A DNA stretch of 20,188 nucleotides from an uncultured Oscillospiraceae bacterium (GCA_934591725.1 CAKTPR010000036.1:1-20188); one strand, 5' to 3'; shown: positions 1 through 7,880, numbered from the stretch's first letter. Notes: generated from the letters alone by a model not told the origin. Made by a program: numbers and translations.

Positions 1-70
1 AGAGCTTTGAATAGTTGATCTTCTTGTTTTTCCAATCGGTTATTTCCTGATGTACGACAAATCCGTTCAT
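1..70 (-). CDS. Possible 5' end of an unknown gene running off the left edge
   Basis: An open frame on the minus strand begins with ATG at 70 and reads MNGFVVHQEITDWKNKK and on to the edge without a stop. The only ribosome-binding candidate is GGAG about 11 bases upstream, which is rather far. The same frame stays open back to a TAA near 135. That extension encodes an acidic stretch (NDFEGFDDFE) partly made by a short direct repeat, so a TTG start near 124 is an alternative. A good minus-strand promoter at 197-225 points at it. I do not recognise the protein. With only 23 codons visible this is a tentative call; its position divergent from two regulators makes it a candidate target of them. 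Confidence 0.3.
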   Translation of the reverse strand, partial: MNGFVVHQEITDWKNKKINYSKL

Positions 71-196
71 ATTAGGTCTTTCTCCATTTTGTTCAAAATC
101 GTCAAAACCTTCAAAATCGTTCAAACTGTCCGGATCAGGAGAACGAACTTTTTAAGTTTCGCCCGTTCGGGAAGCTTCTTCCCTTTTCGCGCTTTT

Positions 197-225
197 ATCA
201 TAGGGTATTGTGAAAGTAAAAGCAA
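197..225 (-). promoter_or_regulatory. Sigma-A-type promoter pointing left
   Basis: On the minus strand, TTGCTT (225-220) and TATGAT (202-197) are separated by exactly 17 bases. Transcription would start near 190 and run toward the left edge. The transcript leader would hold short inverted repeats around 165-180 (GGGAAG/CTTCCC) and 147-159 (AACTT/AAGTT). Confidence 0.5.
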
Positions 226-231
226 TATGCG

Positions 232-255
232 TTTTGTGGAGACATCATCACAAAA
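232..255. promoter_or_regulatory. Inverted repeat between divergent promoters, possible operator
   Basis: TTTTGTG (232-238) and CACAAAA (249-255) form a 7-base inverted repeat with a 10-base centre, immediately upstream of the -35 box of the leftward promoter. Its size suits a dimeric DNA-binding protein. The adjacent PucR-type regulators are the obvious candidates, but nothing in the sequence proves this. Confidence 0.3.
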
Positions 256-377
256 TTTGCTTCAAAATTCACAATTGGCAAATCCCCCTTGAATTTAGGT
301 GAATTTCGGATATCGTCTGATTGTGACGAACGCGGTAAACACCGTGACTTTTTCCCCAAAATGTTTGCGTGGATTTT

Positions 378-406
378 TTGACAAGCTCTTTATGCTGTGA
401 TAAAAT
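378..406 (+). promoter_or_regulatory. Sigma-A promoter of the PucR-type regulator pair
   Basis: A consensus TTGACA (378-383) is followed after 17 bases by TAAAAT (401-406). The gene starts at 443, after the ribosome binding site AAAGGAGGG (427-435), so the leader is only about 30 bases. This is one of the strongest promoter matches in the window. Confidence 0.75.
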
Positions 407-442
407 CTGAATGTGACCGTCTGATAAAAGGAGGGAAAAACC

Positions 443-1651
443 GTGCGGCATCTGGATAACGACATTCTGCGTGAAACGGTTCTGGACATGATATTTGCGC
501 ATGCAACGGTGCAGGATATGTTTGCAAGAGTGTTTGAACTGTTCCAGCTCCCCCTCAATTACTTCGATACGTCGTTCAAGCTTGTCGCCAATGCGCTGCC
601 GTGCCGGCCGTTTTACTTTGACGCGTGGGAGAGCTTCGCGTCCAACGGCTGTGCAAGTCAGGAGGAGATAGACGGCGGGAATTATCTTATATATCAGGAG
701 CAGATGAACGCCCTCGGCCGTTCCGCTATCTTTGACAGCGGGAACTGTGCCGTTTATCATCAGGCCTGCGGACCGGTGAAGCTGAACGGCTCACTTATCG
801 GCTATATGGGAACAATGATTTTAGATGCCGTCCCAGAGGATGTCGTTGAATTCAACGATATAATGATAAACGCTATCGAAACTCTTGCGCGTAACGAGCA
901 GAAGAACCGTCTCGCCGATACGGCGTCCATGGTTTTGGACATCACCCATTTTCTCAGTCCCGACACCGTGTCGAAGCTGGAGGAGGAGGCCTTCGCGGCG
1001 CAGTATAAGCCACCGTATGTTTTCGTGGCGCTTTCGGCCTATAATGCCTCACTTGCGACGCTGAAATACGTGCAGGACCTCATATGCCGCGGCGGTGATT
1101 CCGTAACAGGTACGACTTATCAGGATTCCTATCTTTATCTGATAAAATATAACTGCACCGAGGCTGGGCTGCACAAATTTGAAGCCATACTTAATGATGT
1201 TGCAGGCCGCTACAATCTGTACGGGGCCATATCGGATGTGTTCTTTTGCAGCAGCTGTATAAGCGCGCACTGTGCGCAGGCCATGGAGGCGCTTTCCGTC
1301 GCGGCGATGGATAAGCCCATTGTCAGATTCACGGATATTTATCAGGATGTGATATGCATGCGCATGCTTGAGCTCTTCCCGGTCGAAAGCTGTATCCAGC
1401 CCGAGACTATGAAGCTGCTGTCTCTGGATCCGGTATACTGCGAAACGGCAAAGATGTACGCCAGTTCGGGCGGCAGACTCTCCGCAACAGCCGGCAAACT
1501 AAAGGTGCATAAGAACACCGTGCTTAACCGCATTGAGAAAATAAATGAGTTGTGCCAGCTTGATTTAACCGATAGGGCCGCCGCGTTTTCTTTTCTCCAG
1601 CAGCTCATGCTTATTGAAACCGCCAAACGGGTGGGAGGAAAATCAATATGA
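443..1651 (+). CDS. PucR/CdaR-type transcriptional regulator
   Basis: A 402-residue predicted cytoplasmic DNA-binding regulator. The C-terminus (about 346-395) is the helix-turn-helix typical of PucR/CdaR regulators: LSATAGKLKVHKNTVLNRI, then ELCQLDLTDRAAAF. That family usually controls purine, sugar-acid or amino-acid catabolism genes in response to a small molecule. The first 160 residues resemble a small sensory domain only in general layout, and I could not assign a ligand. The start is GTG at 443, chosen because AAAGGAGGG lies seven bases upstream and a consensus promoter precedes it. The stop overlaps the next gene's start by four bases (ATGA), so the two regulators are probably translationally coupled. 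The coding sequence looks less G+C-rich than apbE and recG downstream. Confidence 0.8.
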   Translation: MRHLDNDILRETVLDMIFAHATVQDMFARVFELFQLPLNYFDTSFKLVANALPCRPFYFDAWESFASNGCASQEEIDGGNYLIYQEQMNALGRSAIFDSGNCAVYHQACGPVKLNGSLIGYMGTMILDAVPEDVVEFNDIMINAIETLARNEQKNRLADTASMVLDITHFLSPDTVSKLEEEAFAAQYKPPYVFVALSAYNASLATLKYVQDLICRGGDSVTGTTYQDSYLYLIKYNCTEAGLHKFEAILNDVAGRYNLYGAISDVFFCSSCISAHCAQAMEALSVAAMDKPIVRFTDIYQDVICMRMLELFPVESCIQPETMKLLSLDPVYCETAKMYASSGGRLSATAGKLKVHKNTVLNRIEKINELCQLDLTDRAAAFSFLQQLMLIETAKRVGGKSI

Positions 1652-2859
1652 GCACAAGCTTTCAGAAGGAACTCTGCGCTGTTCTCCTAAATGAGCTGCG
1701 CAATTATGAAAATGCGCAGAAGATGCTCGTCAGGCTTAACGAATTCTCGGGCATATTTGTCGAGCTTATCGACTTCGGCGGCTGTGGACTGTCCGGGCGC
1801 AGCGAGCTTCCCCGCACGGTAGCTGCCGACAGTTATCGTGCCGCGAAAAAGCAGATATTCCAGCAGCTTTTTGCGGATATCTATGACCGCAGGATGAAAA
1901 GCGTCACCGTAGACGGATACATTTCTACGGCCAAACTGATCAGCTGGGACGGTATCCCCGTTGCCGTCGGCATAACCATGTATGCCTCTGAAGAGCAGGC
2001 AGATAATGCCGCAGCCCTGCTTTTTCAAATTGAGAACTTCTGCCGGTACATCTATACCGGGGAACTGTCGCTGAAGCCCGAGAGCGCCAACTCCTCCGAC
2101 GTTATATCCCACCTGCTGTTTGACACGGATCCTGACATATCCGCCCTCGTGTCGGCACTGCTGCCCTCTTACAAGCGCCGCGCGCTTGTTTCCGCCCCGT
2201 ATATCGCGCTGAATTTTCAGTCGGACGAAAAGAATCCCGCTGTCTCTCTCAAAGCTGCGTGTAATTGTTTCAGCATCGACCGTCCAGACTCCTACAGCAT
2301 TGTCAGGAAAAATGAATTTCTTGCAATACTGTGCAATTTCGACGTGTCAGATCACAACTCTGTACAGAAAAAGTTGGGTTATCTTCGTTCCTTCTGCGAG
2401 AAGTATTCTCTTCGCTGCGGCTGTTCGATGGTGTTTTCGGACATCACCGAGAGGGAGACGTATATAAAGCAGGCAAGGGTCGTGAACTGTCTCGGCGCTT
2501 CGCTTGGCCGTGGAGAGAAGCTCTGCCGCACGGAGCTTTTGCTGCCGGAGCTTATGGCAGAAACTGCTGCCCGCAACGATCCGCTGGGAAGTCTTATCCT
2601 CAGTGAGCTTTTGGTGCTGCATAAATACGACGCGGAAAACAGTTCTGAATATCTGCGTACGCTTGAGGTCTATCTCTCTAACGGCAGAAGCATGACCGAC
2701 ACTGCCGCCGCGCTGTTTATAGACCGCAGCACGCTGAAATATAGGCTGAATAAAATACAGGATATGACAAAGCTCGATTTCTCCGACGATGATGCTTGCT
2801 GCGCGTTGCTTATGAGCTGTCTTGTTTATCGCAGCTGTATGCGCACGGCAGAGTTATAG
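1648..2859 (+). CDS. Second PucR/CdaR-type transcriptional regulator
   Basis: A 403-residue protein of the same architecture as the gene before it. Its C-terminal helix-turn-helix (about 349-373) contains SMTDTAAALFIDRSTLKYRL followed by MTKLDF, the PucR/CdaR pattern. The N-terminal two thirds are clearly diverged from the first regulator, so the two may sense different ligands or form a heteromer; this is inference. The ATG overlaps the upstream stop by four bases and has GGGAGG nine to ten bases upstream. No metabolic gene follows on this strand: the next features are a hairpin and minus-strand tRNA sequences. The regulated gene may therefore lie to the left, beyond the divergent promoter, or elsewhere. 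Confidence 0.8.
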   Translation: MSTSFQKELCAVLLNELRNYENAQKMLVRLNEFSGIFVELIDFGGCGLSGRSELPRTVAADSYRAAKKQIFQQLFADIYDRRMKSVTVDGYISTAKLISWDGIPVAVGITMYASEEQADNAAALLFQIENFCRYIYTGELSLKPESANSSDVISHLLFDTDPDISALVSALLPSYKRRALVSAPYIALNFQSDEKNPAVSLKAACNCFSIDRPDSYSIVRKNEFLAILCNFDVSDHNSVQKKLGYLRSFCEKYSLRCGCSMVFSDITERETYIKQARVVNCLGASLGRGEKLCRTELLLPELMAETAARNDPLGSLILSELLVLHKYDAENSSEYLRTLEVYLSNGRSMTDTAAALFIDRSTLKYRLNKIQDMTKLDFSDDDACCALLMSCLVYRSCMRTAEL

Positions 2860-2964
2860 AATGCTGGGAGTATAGCGAAGTCCGGTATTTTTTGAATGCC
2901 TCACTGTTCGCACAAAGCAATCTGTTTATGAACTTATTACGGGCTGCCGTAGCGGCAGCAAAGA

Positions 2965-3004
2965 AAAAGCTACATCTTAGCCTTACGGCTAAAATGTAGC
3001 TTTT
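2965..3004 (-). terminator. Strong hairpin, terminator of the tRNA (probably bidirectional)
   Basis: Two 18-base arms (2965-2982 and 2987-3004) pair around a TTAC loop with a single non-Watson-Crick position. That position is a G-U pair in minus-strand RNA but a mismatch in plus-strand RNA. On the minus strand the hairpin starts five bases after the tRNA CCA end and is followed by TTTTT, so it fits as the tRNA terminator. In the other direction it can also end the regulator operon. A second small GC hairpin (2943-2959, GCTGCCG/CGGCAGC) lies next to it. Confidence 0.7.
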
Positions 3005-3008
3005 AACT

Positions 3009-3085
3009 TGGTATGCCCGACAGGATTCGAACCTGCGACCTTCGGAGTCGGAGTCCGACGCGCTATCCAGCTGCGCCACGGGCAC
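3009..3085 (-). tRNA. tRNA-Arg, anticodon CCG
   Basis: The minus strand folds into a full cloverleaf of 77 bases including an encoded CCA. The acceptor arms are GTGCCCG and CGGGCAT, the D stem is GCGC/GCGC, and the anticodon stem is TCGGA/TCCGA. The anticodon loop CTCCGAC gives anticodon CCG, which reads CGG (Arg). The variable region is AGGTC and the T arm is GCAGG-TTCGAAT-CCTGT. All stems pair, with G-T wobbles only at the ends of the acceptor and T stems. A terminator hairpin follows directly. No convincing promoter is visible between it and the truncated copy upstream, so it may once have been co-transcribed with that copy. Confidence 0.95.
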
Positions 3086-3238
3086 GTATGTTCGGCCTGC
3101 GCCGGTCGGCGTGGGTCTGCTTTTTTGCTTTTGGTGGTCAAACAGTAGTCAAAGACGTATCGCTTTTTTGTTTTCGCTGCGCTCTGTGCCAGTGCCTTCA
3201 ACCGCTTGCGGATTTCCGATACTCTACGCGCCGCGTAT

Positions 3239-3243
<5 letters not shown>
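3085..3243. repeat. Short near-identical direct repeats bracketing the segment between the tRNA and its broken copy
   Basis: On the plus strand CGTATGTTCGG (3085-3095) and CGTATGTCGG (3234-3243) differ by one T. The first covers the 5' boundary of the intact tRNA-Arg and the second spans the exact point where the truncated tRNA stops matching. A 13-base palindrome (TACGCG-C-CGCGTA, 3225-3237) abuts the second repeat. The 138-base segment between the repeats holds no recognisable gene. Confidence 0.5.
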
Positions 3244-3279
<36 letters not shown>

Positions 3280-3281
3280 AT

Positions 3282-3309
3282 TTACATTTACCGCAATATA
3301 TGGTATACT
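3282..3309 (+). promoter_or_regulatory. Possible extended -10 promoter upstream of apbE
   Basis: TGGTATACT (3301-3309) is an extended -10 element. The -35 candidate TTACAT (3282-3287) at 16 bases is weak. It would give a leader of about 135 bases before apbE. It lies just outside the truncated tRNA on the other strand. Confidence 0.35.
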
Positions 3310-3398
3310 GATTGTTGTTTCGGATACAAAAGCAGCGGCCATGATTACTGCGGGAATTATTATACCAAAACTTCCGCGCAAAGTAAATAGCGGTTTGC

Positions 3399-3425
3399 GG
3401 CTTTTTGAAGCCTTTTTTGGAAGGC
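3399..3425 (+). terminator. Overlapping hairpins with a T run in the apbE leader, possible attenuator
   Basis: GGCTT (3399-3403) pairs with AAGCC (3408-3412) and is followed by TTTTTT (3413-3418), a short intrinsic-terminator shape. GCCTT (3410-3414) can instead pair with AAGGC (3421-3425), which excludes the first hairpin. The stems are only five base pairs, so this may be chance. If real, it would make apbE-recG expression conditional. Confidence 0.25.
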
Positions 3426-3452
3426 ATATTTTTCAGAAAAAGGATATATCGT

Positions 3453-4499
3453 ATGAAGCACATAAACGTCTTTCACAGAATCGCCGCGGCGCTGCTCTGC
3501 CTGTGCATGCTGCTGCCCCTCTCCGCCTGCGGTGAGACGAAAATGTACCAGAAGCAGGTATTCGCGATGGACACCGTCATGACGCTGACGGCCTACGGCA
3601 ATAAGGCCGAAGCCGGGCTCAGCGCCGCGCAGAGCGTCATCACCTCTATGGACTCGATGCTCGACCCCGATGTTGAGACGAGCACGACCTACGCCATCAA
3701 CCACGCCGAAGGCGCGAACGTCTCCGTCTCCGGTCAGGTGGCCAAGATGCTCAGCACCGCGCAGACCGTGTATAACCAGAGCGGCGGCACGCTCGACCTC
3801 TCGCTCTACCCCGTCATAAAGCGCTGGGGCTTCACCGACGGGCGGTACTACGTCCCGTCCGATGAGGAGCTCGCGCAGGATCTCGCGCGCCGCGCCTTTG
3901 ACAAGATGGTGCTTACGAGCTTTCCCAGCTCCGGCTCCTACGCCGTCTCCTTCCCCGCCGGGACGGAGATCACCTTCGGCGCAGTGGCCAAGGGCTGCGC
4001 GTCTGACTACGCCATCGCCGCGATGCGCAACGCCGGCGTCACCAGCGGCATCATCTCCCTCGGCGGCAATGTCCAGACCCTCGGTCTCAAGCCCGACGGC
4101 ACCAACTGGACGATCGCCGTGCAGGATCCCAACAACTCTTCAAGCTACCTCGGCGTCGTCAGCGTGGGCGAGACAGCCGTCGTCACCAGCGGCACCTACC
4201 AGCGCTACTTCACCCAGAACGGCAAGACCTATCATCACCTGATAAACCCTGAGACCGGCCGCCCCATCAACAATACCCTCACCTCCGTCACCATTATCTG
4301 CGAGGACGGCACTCTGGCGGACTGCCTGTCCACGGCGCTCTTCATCATGGGTGAGAGCAAGGCGCTCAACTACTGGCGCACCTACGGCGGGTTTGAAATG
4401 ATCCTCGTCAACAAGGATAACCAGATCACCTGCACCAAGGGTCTCATGGAGCAGTTCACTCTCGCGAACGACAGCTACACTCTAAGGTACACCGAGTAA
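3453..4499 (+). CDS. apbE: FAD:protein FMN transferase (ApbE), lipoprotein
   Basis: ApbE enzymes attach FMN from FAD to a threonine of target proteins such as Rnf/Nqr subunits and extracytoplasmic flavoproteins. This 348-residue protein has a lipoprotein signal with lipobox LSAC (lipidated Cys26), so it should sit on the outer face of the membrane. Family motifs appear in order: MDTVMTLTAYG, GGTLDLSLYPVIKRWGF, FGAVAKGCASDYA, ISLGGNVQTLG, VVTSGTYQRYF, HHLINPETGRP and ADCLSTALFIMG. I chose the ATG at 3453 because AAAAAGGA (3437-3443) precedes it and the signal peptide begins there; an in-frame ATG at 3405 adds 16 residues and has no comparable site. Its stop shares one base with the recG start. 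No flavin-acceptor protein is encoded in this window. Confidence 0.9.
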   Translation: MKHINVFHRIAAALLCLCMLLPLSACGETKMYQKQVFAMDTVMTLTAYGNKAEAGLSAAQSVITSMDSMLDPDVETSTTYAINHAEGANVSVSGQVAKMLSTAQTVYNQSGGTLDLSLYPVIKRWGFTDGRYYVPSDEELAQDLARRAFDKMVLTSFPSSGSYAVSFPAGTEITFGAVAKGCASDYAIAAMRNAGVTSGIISLGGNVQTLGLKPDGTNWTIAVQDPNNSSSYLGVVSVGETAVVTSGTYQRYFTQNGKTYHHLINPETGRPINNTLTSVTIICEDGTLADCLSTALFIMGESKALNYWRTYGGFEMILVNKDNQITCTKGLMEQFTLANDSYTLRYTE

Positions 4500-6553
4500 T
4501 GACCGACCTGAATACCGACGTCAGATACATCAAGGGCATAGGAGAGAAAAAGGCGCAGGCGCTTGCAAAGCTTGGCGTCTTTTCTCTCTATGACCTTGTT
4601 TCTTATTTCCCGCGGAAATATGAGGATCGCAGCACCGTTATGCCCATCGCGCTGACAAGCGGCGGCGAGAGCGTCTGCATAGAAGCGCTGGTCGCCGACA
4701 CTCCGCGCCTGACCCGCGTGCGCCGCGGGCTGGAGCTTGTTAAGCTGCGCGCCGTCGACGAGAGCGGTTCGGTTGACATAACGTTCTTCAATCAACCCTA
4801 CGCGAAGGACAATCTCATCCGCGGCGAGAGCTATATGTTCTTCGGAAAGATAGAAGCCTCCGGTATGCGCCGCTCCATGGTGAACCCCGTGTACGAAAAG
4901 TCCACCGGTAGCGGCACCGTCACCGGGCGCATCATCCCGGTCTACCGCGTGTGCAATGGGCTCAATCAGCGTACTATGCTCCAGGCCGTGCGCCAGGGGC
5001 TGGATGCGTGCCTTGACCGCATCCCGGACGTGCTCCCGCAGGACGTGCGTGAGCGCTGCCGACTCGCGCAGACCGCCTACGCTTATGAAAACATCCACTT
5101 CCCCAAGGACTTTGACGCGCTTGAGCTTGCTCGGCGGCGGCTGATATTCGAGGAGCTTTTCGTCCTTGCCTGCGCGCTTGGCCGCATCCGCGGCGAGCGT
5201 GTGCGCGAGGAGGGCATAAAGCTGTCCGTCCATGATATGAGCCGCTTCTGGGCATCTCTCCCCTTCTCCCCCACCAGCGCGCAGAGGCGCGCGATAGATC
5301 AGGCGCTCGGTGATATAAGCTCAGGCGCTGTGATGAACCGCCTTGTACAGGGCGACGTCGGCAGCGGCAAGACGCTGGTCGCGGCGGCGCTGATGTGGCA
5401 GTGCGCCGAAAACGGATACATGAGCGCCTTTATGGCGCCGACGGAGATCCTCGCCGAGCAGCATTATTCGACGCTCAACTCCATGCTCGCCCCGCTCGGA
5501 GTACGCATCGGGCGGCTCACCGGCGCGATGAGTACGAAGGAGAAGCGCGAGACTAAAGCAAAGCTCAAGGCCGGGGAATATGACATCGTCATCGGCACGC
5601 ACGCCCTGTTCAGTCAGGACGTTGAATATTCTAACCTCGCCCTCGTCGTCACCGACGAGCAGCACCGCTTCGGCGTCGGCCAGCGCTCGGCGCTCATCGC
5701 CAAGGGACAGAAGCCGCATGTGCTCGTTATGTCCGCAACGCCGATCCCGCGCACGCTCGCCCTCATAATCTACGGCGATCTTGACGTGTCCGTCATTGAC
5801 GAGCTGCCGCCGGGGCGGCAGAAGGTGGACACCTTCGCCGTCGACGAAAGCTACCGCCAGCGCCTCAACGGCTTTATCCGCAGGCTCGTCGGCGAGGGGC
5901 GGCAGGTGTTTGTCGTGTGCCCGATGGTCGAGGAGAATGAGGAGCTGCCGATAAAGCTCAAGTCCGCGCAGGAACACGCCGCCGAGCTTGCCGCGCTTTT
6001 TCCCGATCTCACTGTCGCCTGCATACACGGTAAGATGAAGCCCAAGGAAAAGGACGCCGTCATGGTCGCTGTTGTCGCGGGGGAGGTCAACATCCTTGTC
6101 GCGACTACGGTCATTGAGGTCGGCGTCGACGTGCCGAACGCGGCGCTGATGATAATCGAGAACGCCGAGCGCTTCGGCCTGAGCCAGCTGCACCAGCTGC
6201 GCGGGCGCGTAGGCCGCGGCAAACACAAGAGCTACTGCGTCCTCGTCTCGGATAACGACAGCGAGGATGTGCGCGCAAGGCTTTCGATAATGACCAAAAC
6301 CAACGACGGCTTCAAAATATCCGAAGAGGATCTGCGTCTTCGCGGCCCCGGCGATTTCTTTGGCTCGCGCCAACACGGCCTGCCGGAGATGCACGTCGCC
6401 GATCTCGGCGCGGACATGGACGTGATGCAGCGCGCGCAGAGCGAGGCGCAGCAGCTGCTCGCCGCTGACCCGGAGCTTACTTTTCCTGAGCACGCCGCCC
6501 TGCGGCAGAGCGTTGAGCGCATGCTGCGCGTGAATGCCGACAGCTTCAATTGA
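4499..6553 (+). CDS. recG: ATP-dependent DNA helicase RecG
   Basis: RecG remodels stalled replication forks and branch-migrates Holliday junctions in the cytoplasm. The 684-residue length is normal for the family. The N-terminus (VRYIKGIGEKKAQALAKLGV, then FPRKYEDRS) is the wedge-domain start. The helicase core follows with Walker A GDVGSGKT (K291), motif II DEQH (386-389), SATPIPRTLA, IEVGVDVPNA and QLRGRVGRG. The conserved C-terminal block LRLRGPGDFFGSRQHGLPE is present. The ATG overlaps the apbE stop by one base (TAATG), implying translational coupling; the pairing of apbE and recG looks like an accident of operon structure and not a shared pathway. Transcription ends at the hairpin shared with rpoD. 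Confidence 0.97.
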   Translation: MTDLNTDVRYIKGIGEKKAQALAKLGVFSLYDLVSYFPRKYEDRSTVMPIALTSGGESVCIEALVADTPRLTRVRRGLELVKLRAVDESGSVDITFFNQPYAKDNLIRGESYMFFGKIEASGMRRSMVNPVYEKSTGSGTVTGRIIPVYRVCNGLNQRTMLQAVRQGLDACLDRIPDVLPQDVRERCRLAQTAYAYENIHFPKDFDALELARRRLIFEELFVLACALGRIRGERVREEGIKLSVHDMSRFWASLPFSPTSAQRRAIDQALGDISSGAVMNRLVQGDVGSGKTLVAAALMWQCAENGYMSAFMAPTEILAEQHYSTLNSMLAPLGVRIGRLTGAMSTKEKRETKAKLKAGEYDIVIGTHALFSQDVEYSNLALVVTDEQHRFGVGQRSALIAKGQKPHVLVMSATPIPRTLALIIYGDLDVSVIDELPPGRQKVDTFAVDESYRQRLNGFIRRLVGEGRQVFVVCPMVEENEELPIKLKSAQEHAAELAALFPDLTVACIHGKMKPKEKDAVMVAVVAGEVNILVATTVIEVGVDVPNAALMIIENAERFGLSQLHQLRGRVGRGKHKSYCVLVSDNDSEDVRARLSIMTKTNDGFKISEEDLRLRGPGDFFGSRQHGLPEMHVADLGADMDVMQRAQSEAQQLLAADPELTFPEHAALRQSVERMLRVNADSFN

Positions 6554-6566
6554 TAAGATATGCAAA

Positions 6567-6595
6567 CAGCCCCTCCGTTTTGCACGGAGGGGCTG
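6567..6595. terminator. Bidirectional terminator between convergent recG and rpoD
   Basis: A perfect 11-base-pair stem (CAGCCCCTCCG at 6567-6577 with CGGAGGGGCTG at 6585-6595) encloses a 7-base loop. It sits 14 bases after the recG stop and 23 bases beyond the rpoD stop. T runs are poor: only CTGTTTGC on the minus side and none on the plus side. Confidence 0.65.
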
Positions 6596-6617
6596 ACTTA
6601 CTTCGTCCAGTCCCTTT

Positions 6618-7880
6618 TCAGTTCAGGAAATCCCTGAGCTTCTTGGAGCGGCTGGGGTGGCGCAGCTTGCGCAGCGCCTTCGCCTCGATCTGGCGGATAC
6701 GCTCACGCGTGACGTTGAACTCCTTGCCGACCTCTTCGAGCGTGCGGGTGCGCCCGTCGACGATGCCGAAGCGCAGCTCCAGCACCTTCTTCTCACGCGG
6801 GGCGAGAGTGTCAAGCACCTCTTCAAGCTGCTCACGCAGCAGTGAGAAGCTCGCCGCTTCGGACGGCTCGGATGCGTCCTCGTCGGGTATGAAGTCGCCG
6901 AGGTGGGAGTCCTCCTCCTCGCCTATAGGCGTCTCAAGGGACACCGGCTCCTGCGCGATCTTGAGGATGTCGCGCACCTTGTCGACCGGCATGTCCATCT
7001 CCTTTGCGATCTCCTCCGCGGAGGGATCGTGCCCCAGCTCCTGAAGCAGCTGGCGGGAGACGCGGATGGTCTTGTTTATAGTCTCGACCATGTGGACGGG
7101 GATACGTATCGTGCGCGCCTGGTCTGCTATCGCGCGGGTTATAGCCTGACGTATCCACCACGTCGCATAGGTGGAGAACTTGTAGCCCTTGGTGTAGTCG
7201 AACTTCTCAACGGCCTTTATAAGGCCGAGGTTGCCCTCCTGGATAAGGTCGAGGAACAGCATCCCGCGGCCGACATAGCGCTTGGCTATCGACACGACCA
7301 GACGCAGGTTTGCCTCAGTCATACGGTGCTTGGCTTCCTCGTTGCCCTCGGACATCTGTATCGCCAGCTCTACCTCCTCCTCAGGGGTCAGCAGCGGCAC
7401 TTTGCCTATTTCCTTGAGGTACATACGCACCGGGTCGTCCGTGGAGAAGCTGTCCATCAGCGCGTCGGTGTCGTTTATCTCCTCGTCCGTGACCTCCTCG
7501 ATACCTGCGAGATCCTCAACGTCAGGGAGCACATCGTCGATAGGCGGGAGCAGATCGTCAGCGCCGACGTCTATATCGACGCCGTTTTTCTCCAACGTCT
7601 CATAGAACTTGTCGACGACCTCGCCGTCAAGGTTCATTTCCTCAAGGCATTCCAGCTCCTTGGCAGTGAGCTTGCCGGCCTTCTTGCCCTTTTCGAGCAG
7701 CTCGTTCAGACGCTCCTCAGGAGTCTTGGTATTCTGCTCAGGCGCGGCGTCCTTTTTCTTGGCGGTCTTCTTTTTTGCTCTGGCAGGCTCGGCGGGGATC
7801 TCTGCGTTATCCGCCTCCTCCAGCAGCGCATCGGCCATCTTGCTCAGTTCCTGCTCGGTGTAAACACGTTCTTCTGACAT
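6618..7880 (-). CDS. rpoD: Primary (housekeeping) RNA polymerase sigma factor RpoD/SigA
   Basis: This directs RNA polymerase to housekeeping promoters. The 420-residue protein has a lysine-rich N-terminus, a region 1.1-like segment (LLEKGKKAGKLTAKELECL), region 1.2 (DDPVRMYLKEIGKVPLLT) and region 2 (IAKRYVGRGMLFLDLIQEG, GYKFSTYATWWIRQAITRAI). Region 3 follows, then region 4 with the -35-binding helix (LEEVGKEFNVTRERIRQIEA) and an intact C-terminus. The start is placed at the ATG whose first base is 7880, reading MSEERVYTEQEL, because GAGGG lies eight bases upstream. An ATG at 7895 would overlap dnaG and leaves almost no spacing for a ribosome site. It is four bases from the dnaG stop, so the two are probably co-translated. 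The well-formed TTGACA/TATAAT-type promoters in this window fit its specificity. Confidence 0.97.
   Translation of the reverse strand: MSEERVYTEQELSKMADALLEEADNAEIPAEPARAKKKTAKKKDAAPEQNTKTPEERLNELLEKGKKAGKLTAKELECLEEMNLDGEVVDKFYETLEKNGVDIDVGADDLLPPIDDVLPDVEDLAGIEEVTDEEINDTDALMDSFSTDDPVRMYLKEIGKVPLLTPEEEVELAIQMSEGNEEAKHRMTEANLRLVVSIAKRYVGRGMLFLDLIQEGNLGLIKAVEKFDYTKGYKFSTYATWWIRQAITRAIADQARTIRIPVHMVETINKTIRVSRQLLQELGHDPSAEEIAKEMDMPVDKVRDILKIAQEPVSLETPIGEEEDSHLGDFIPDEDASEPSEAASFSLLREQLEEVLDTLAPREKKVLELRFGIVDGRTRTLEEVGKEFNVTRERIRQIEAKALRKLRHPSRSKKLRDFLN

Noticed and set aside
50..292. Small plus-strand open frame (80 codons) in the left spacer
   Set aside because: No ribosome site; it overlaps a convincing leftward promoter on the other strand, and its composition is that of A+T-rich noncoding DNA.
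2810..3085. Minus-strand open frame beginning MPVAQLDSASDSDSEGRR
   Set aside because: It is the translation of the tRNA-Arg gene itself, a common false protein call; the similar peptide VPVAQLDRASDSD near 3239-3277 comes from the truncated tRNA.
5321..6565. Minus-strand open frame opposite recG
   Set aside because: A shadow of the recG helicase core; no family motif and no start signal.
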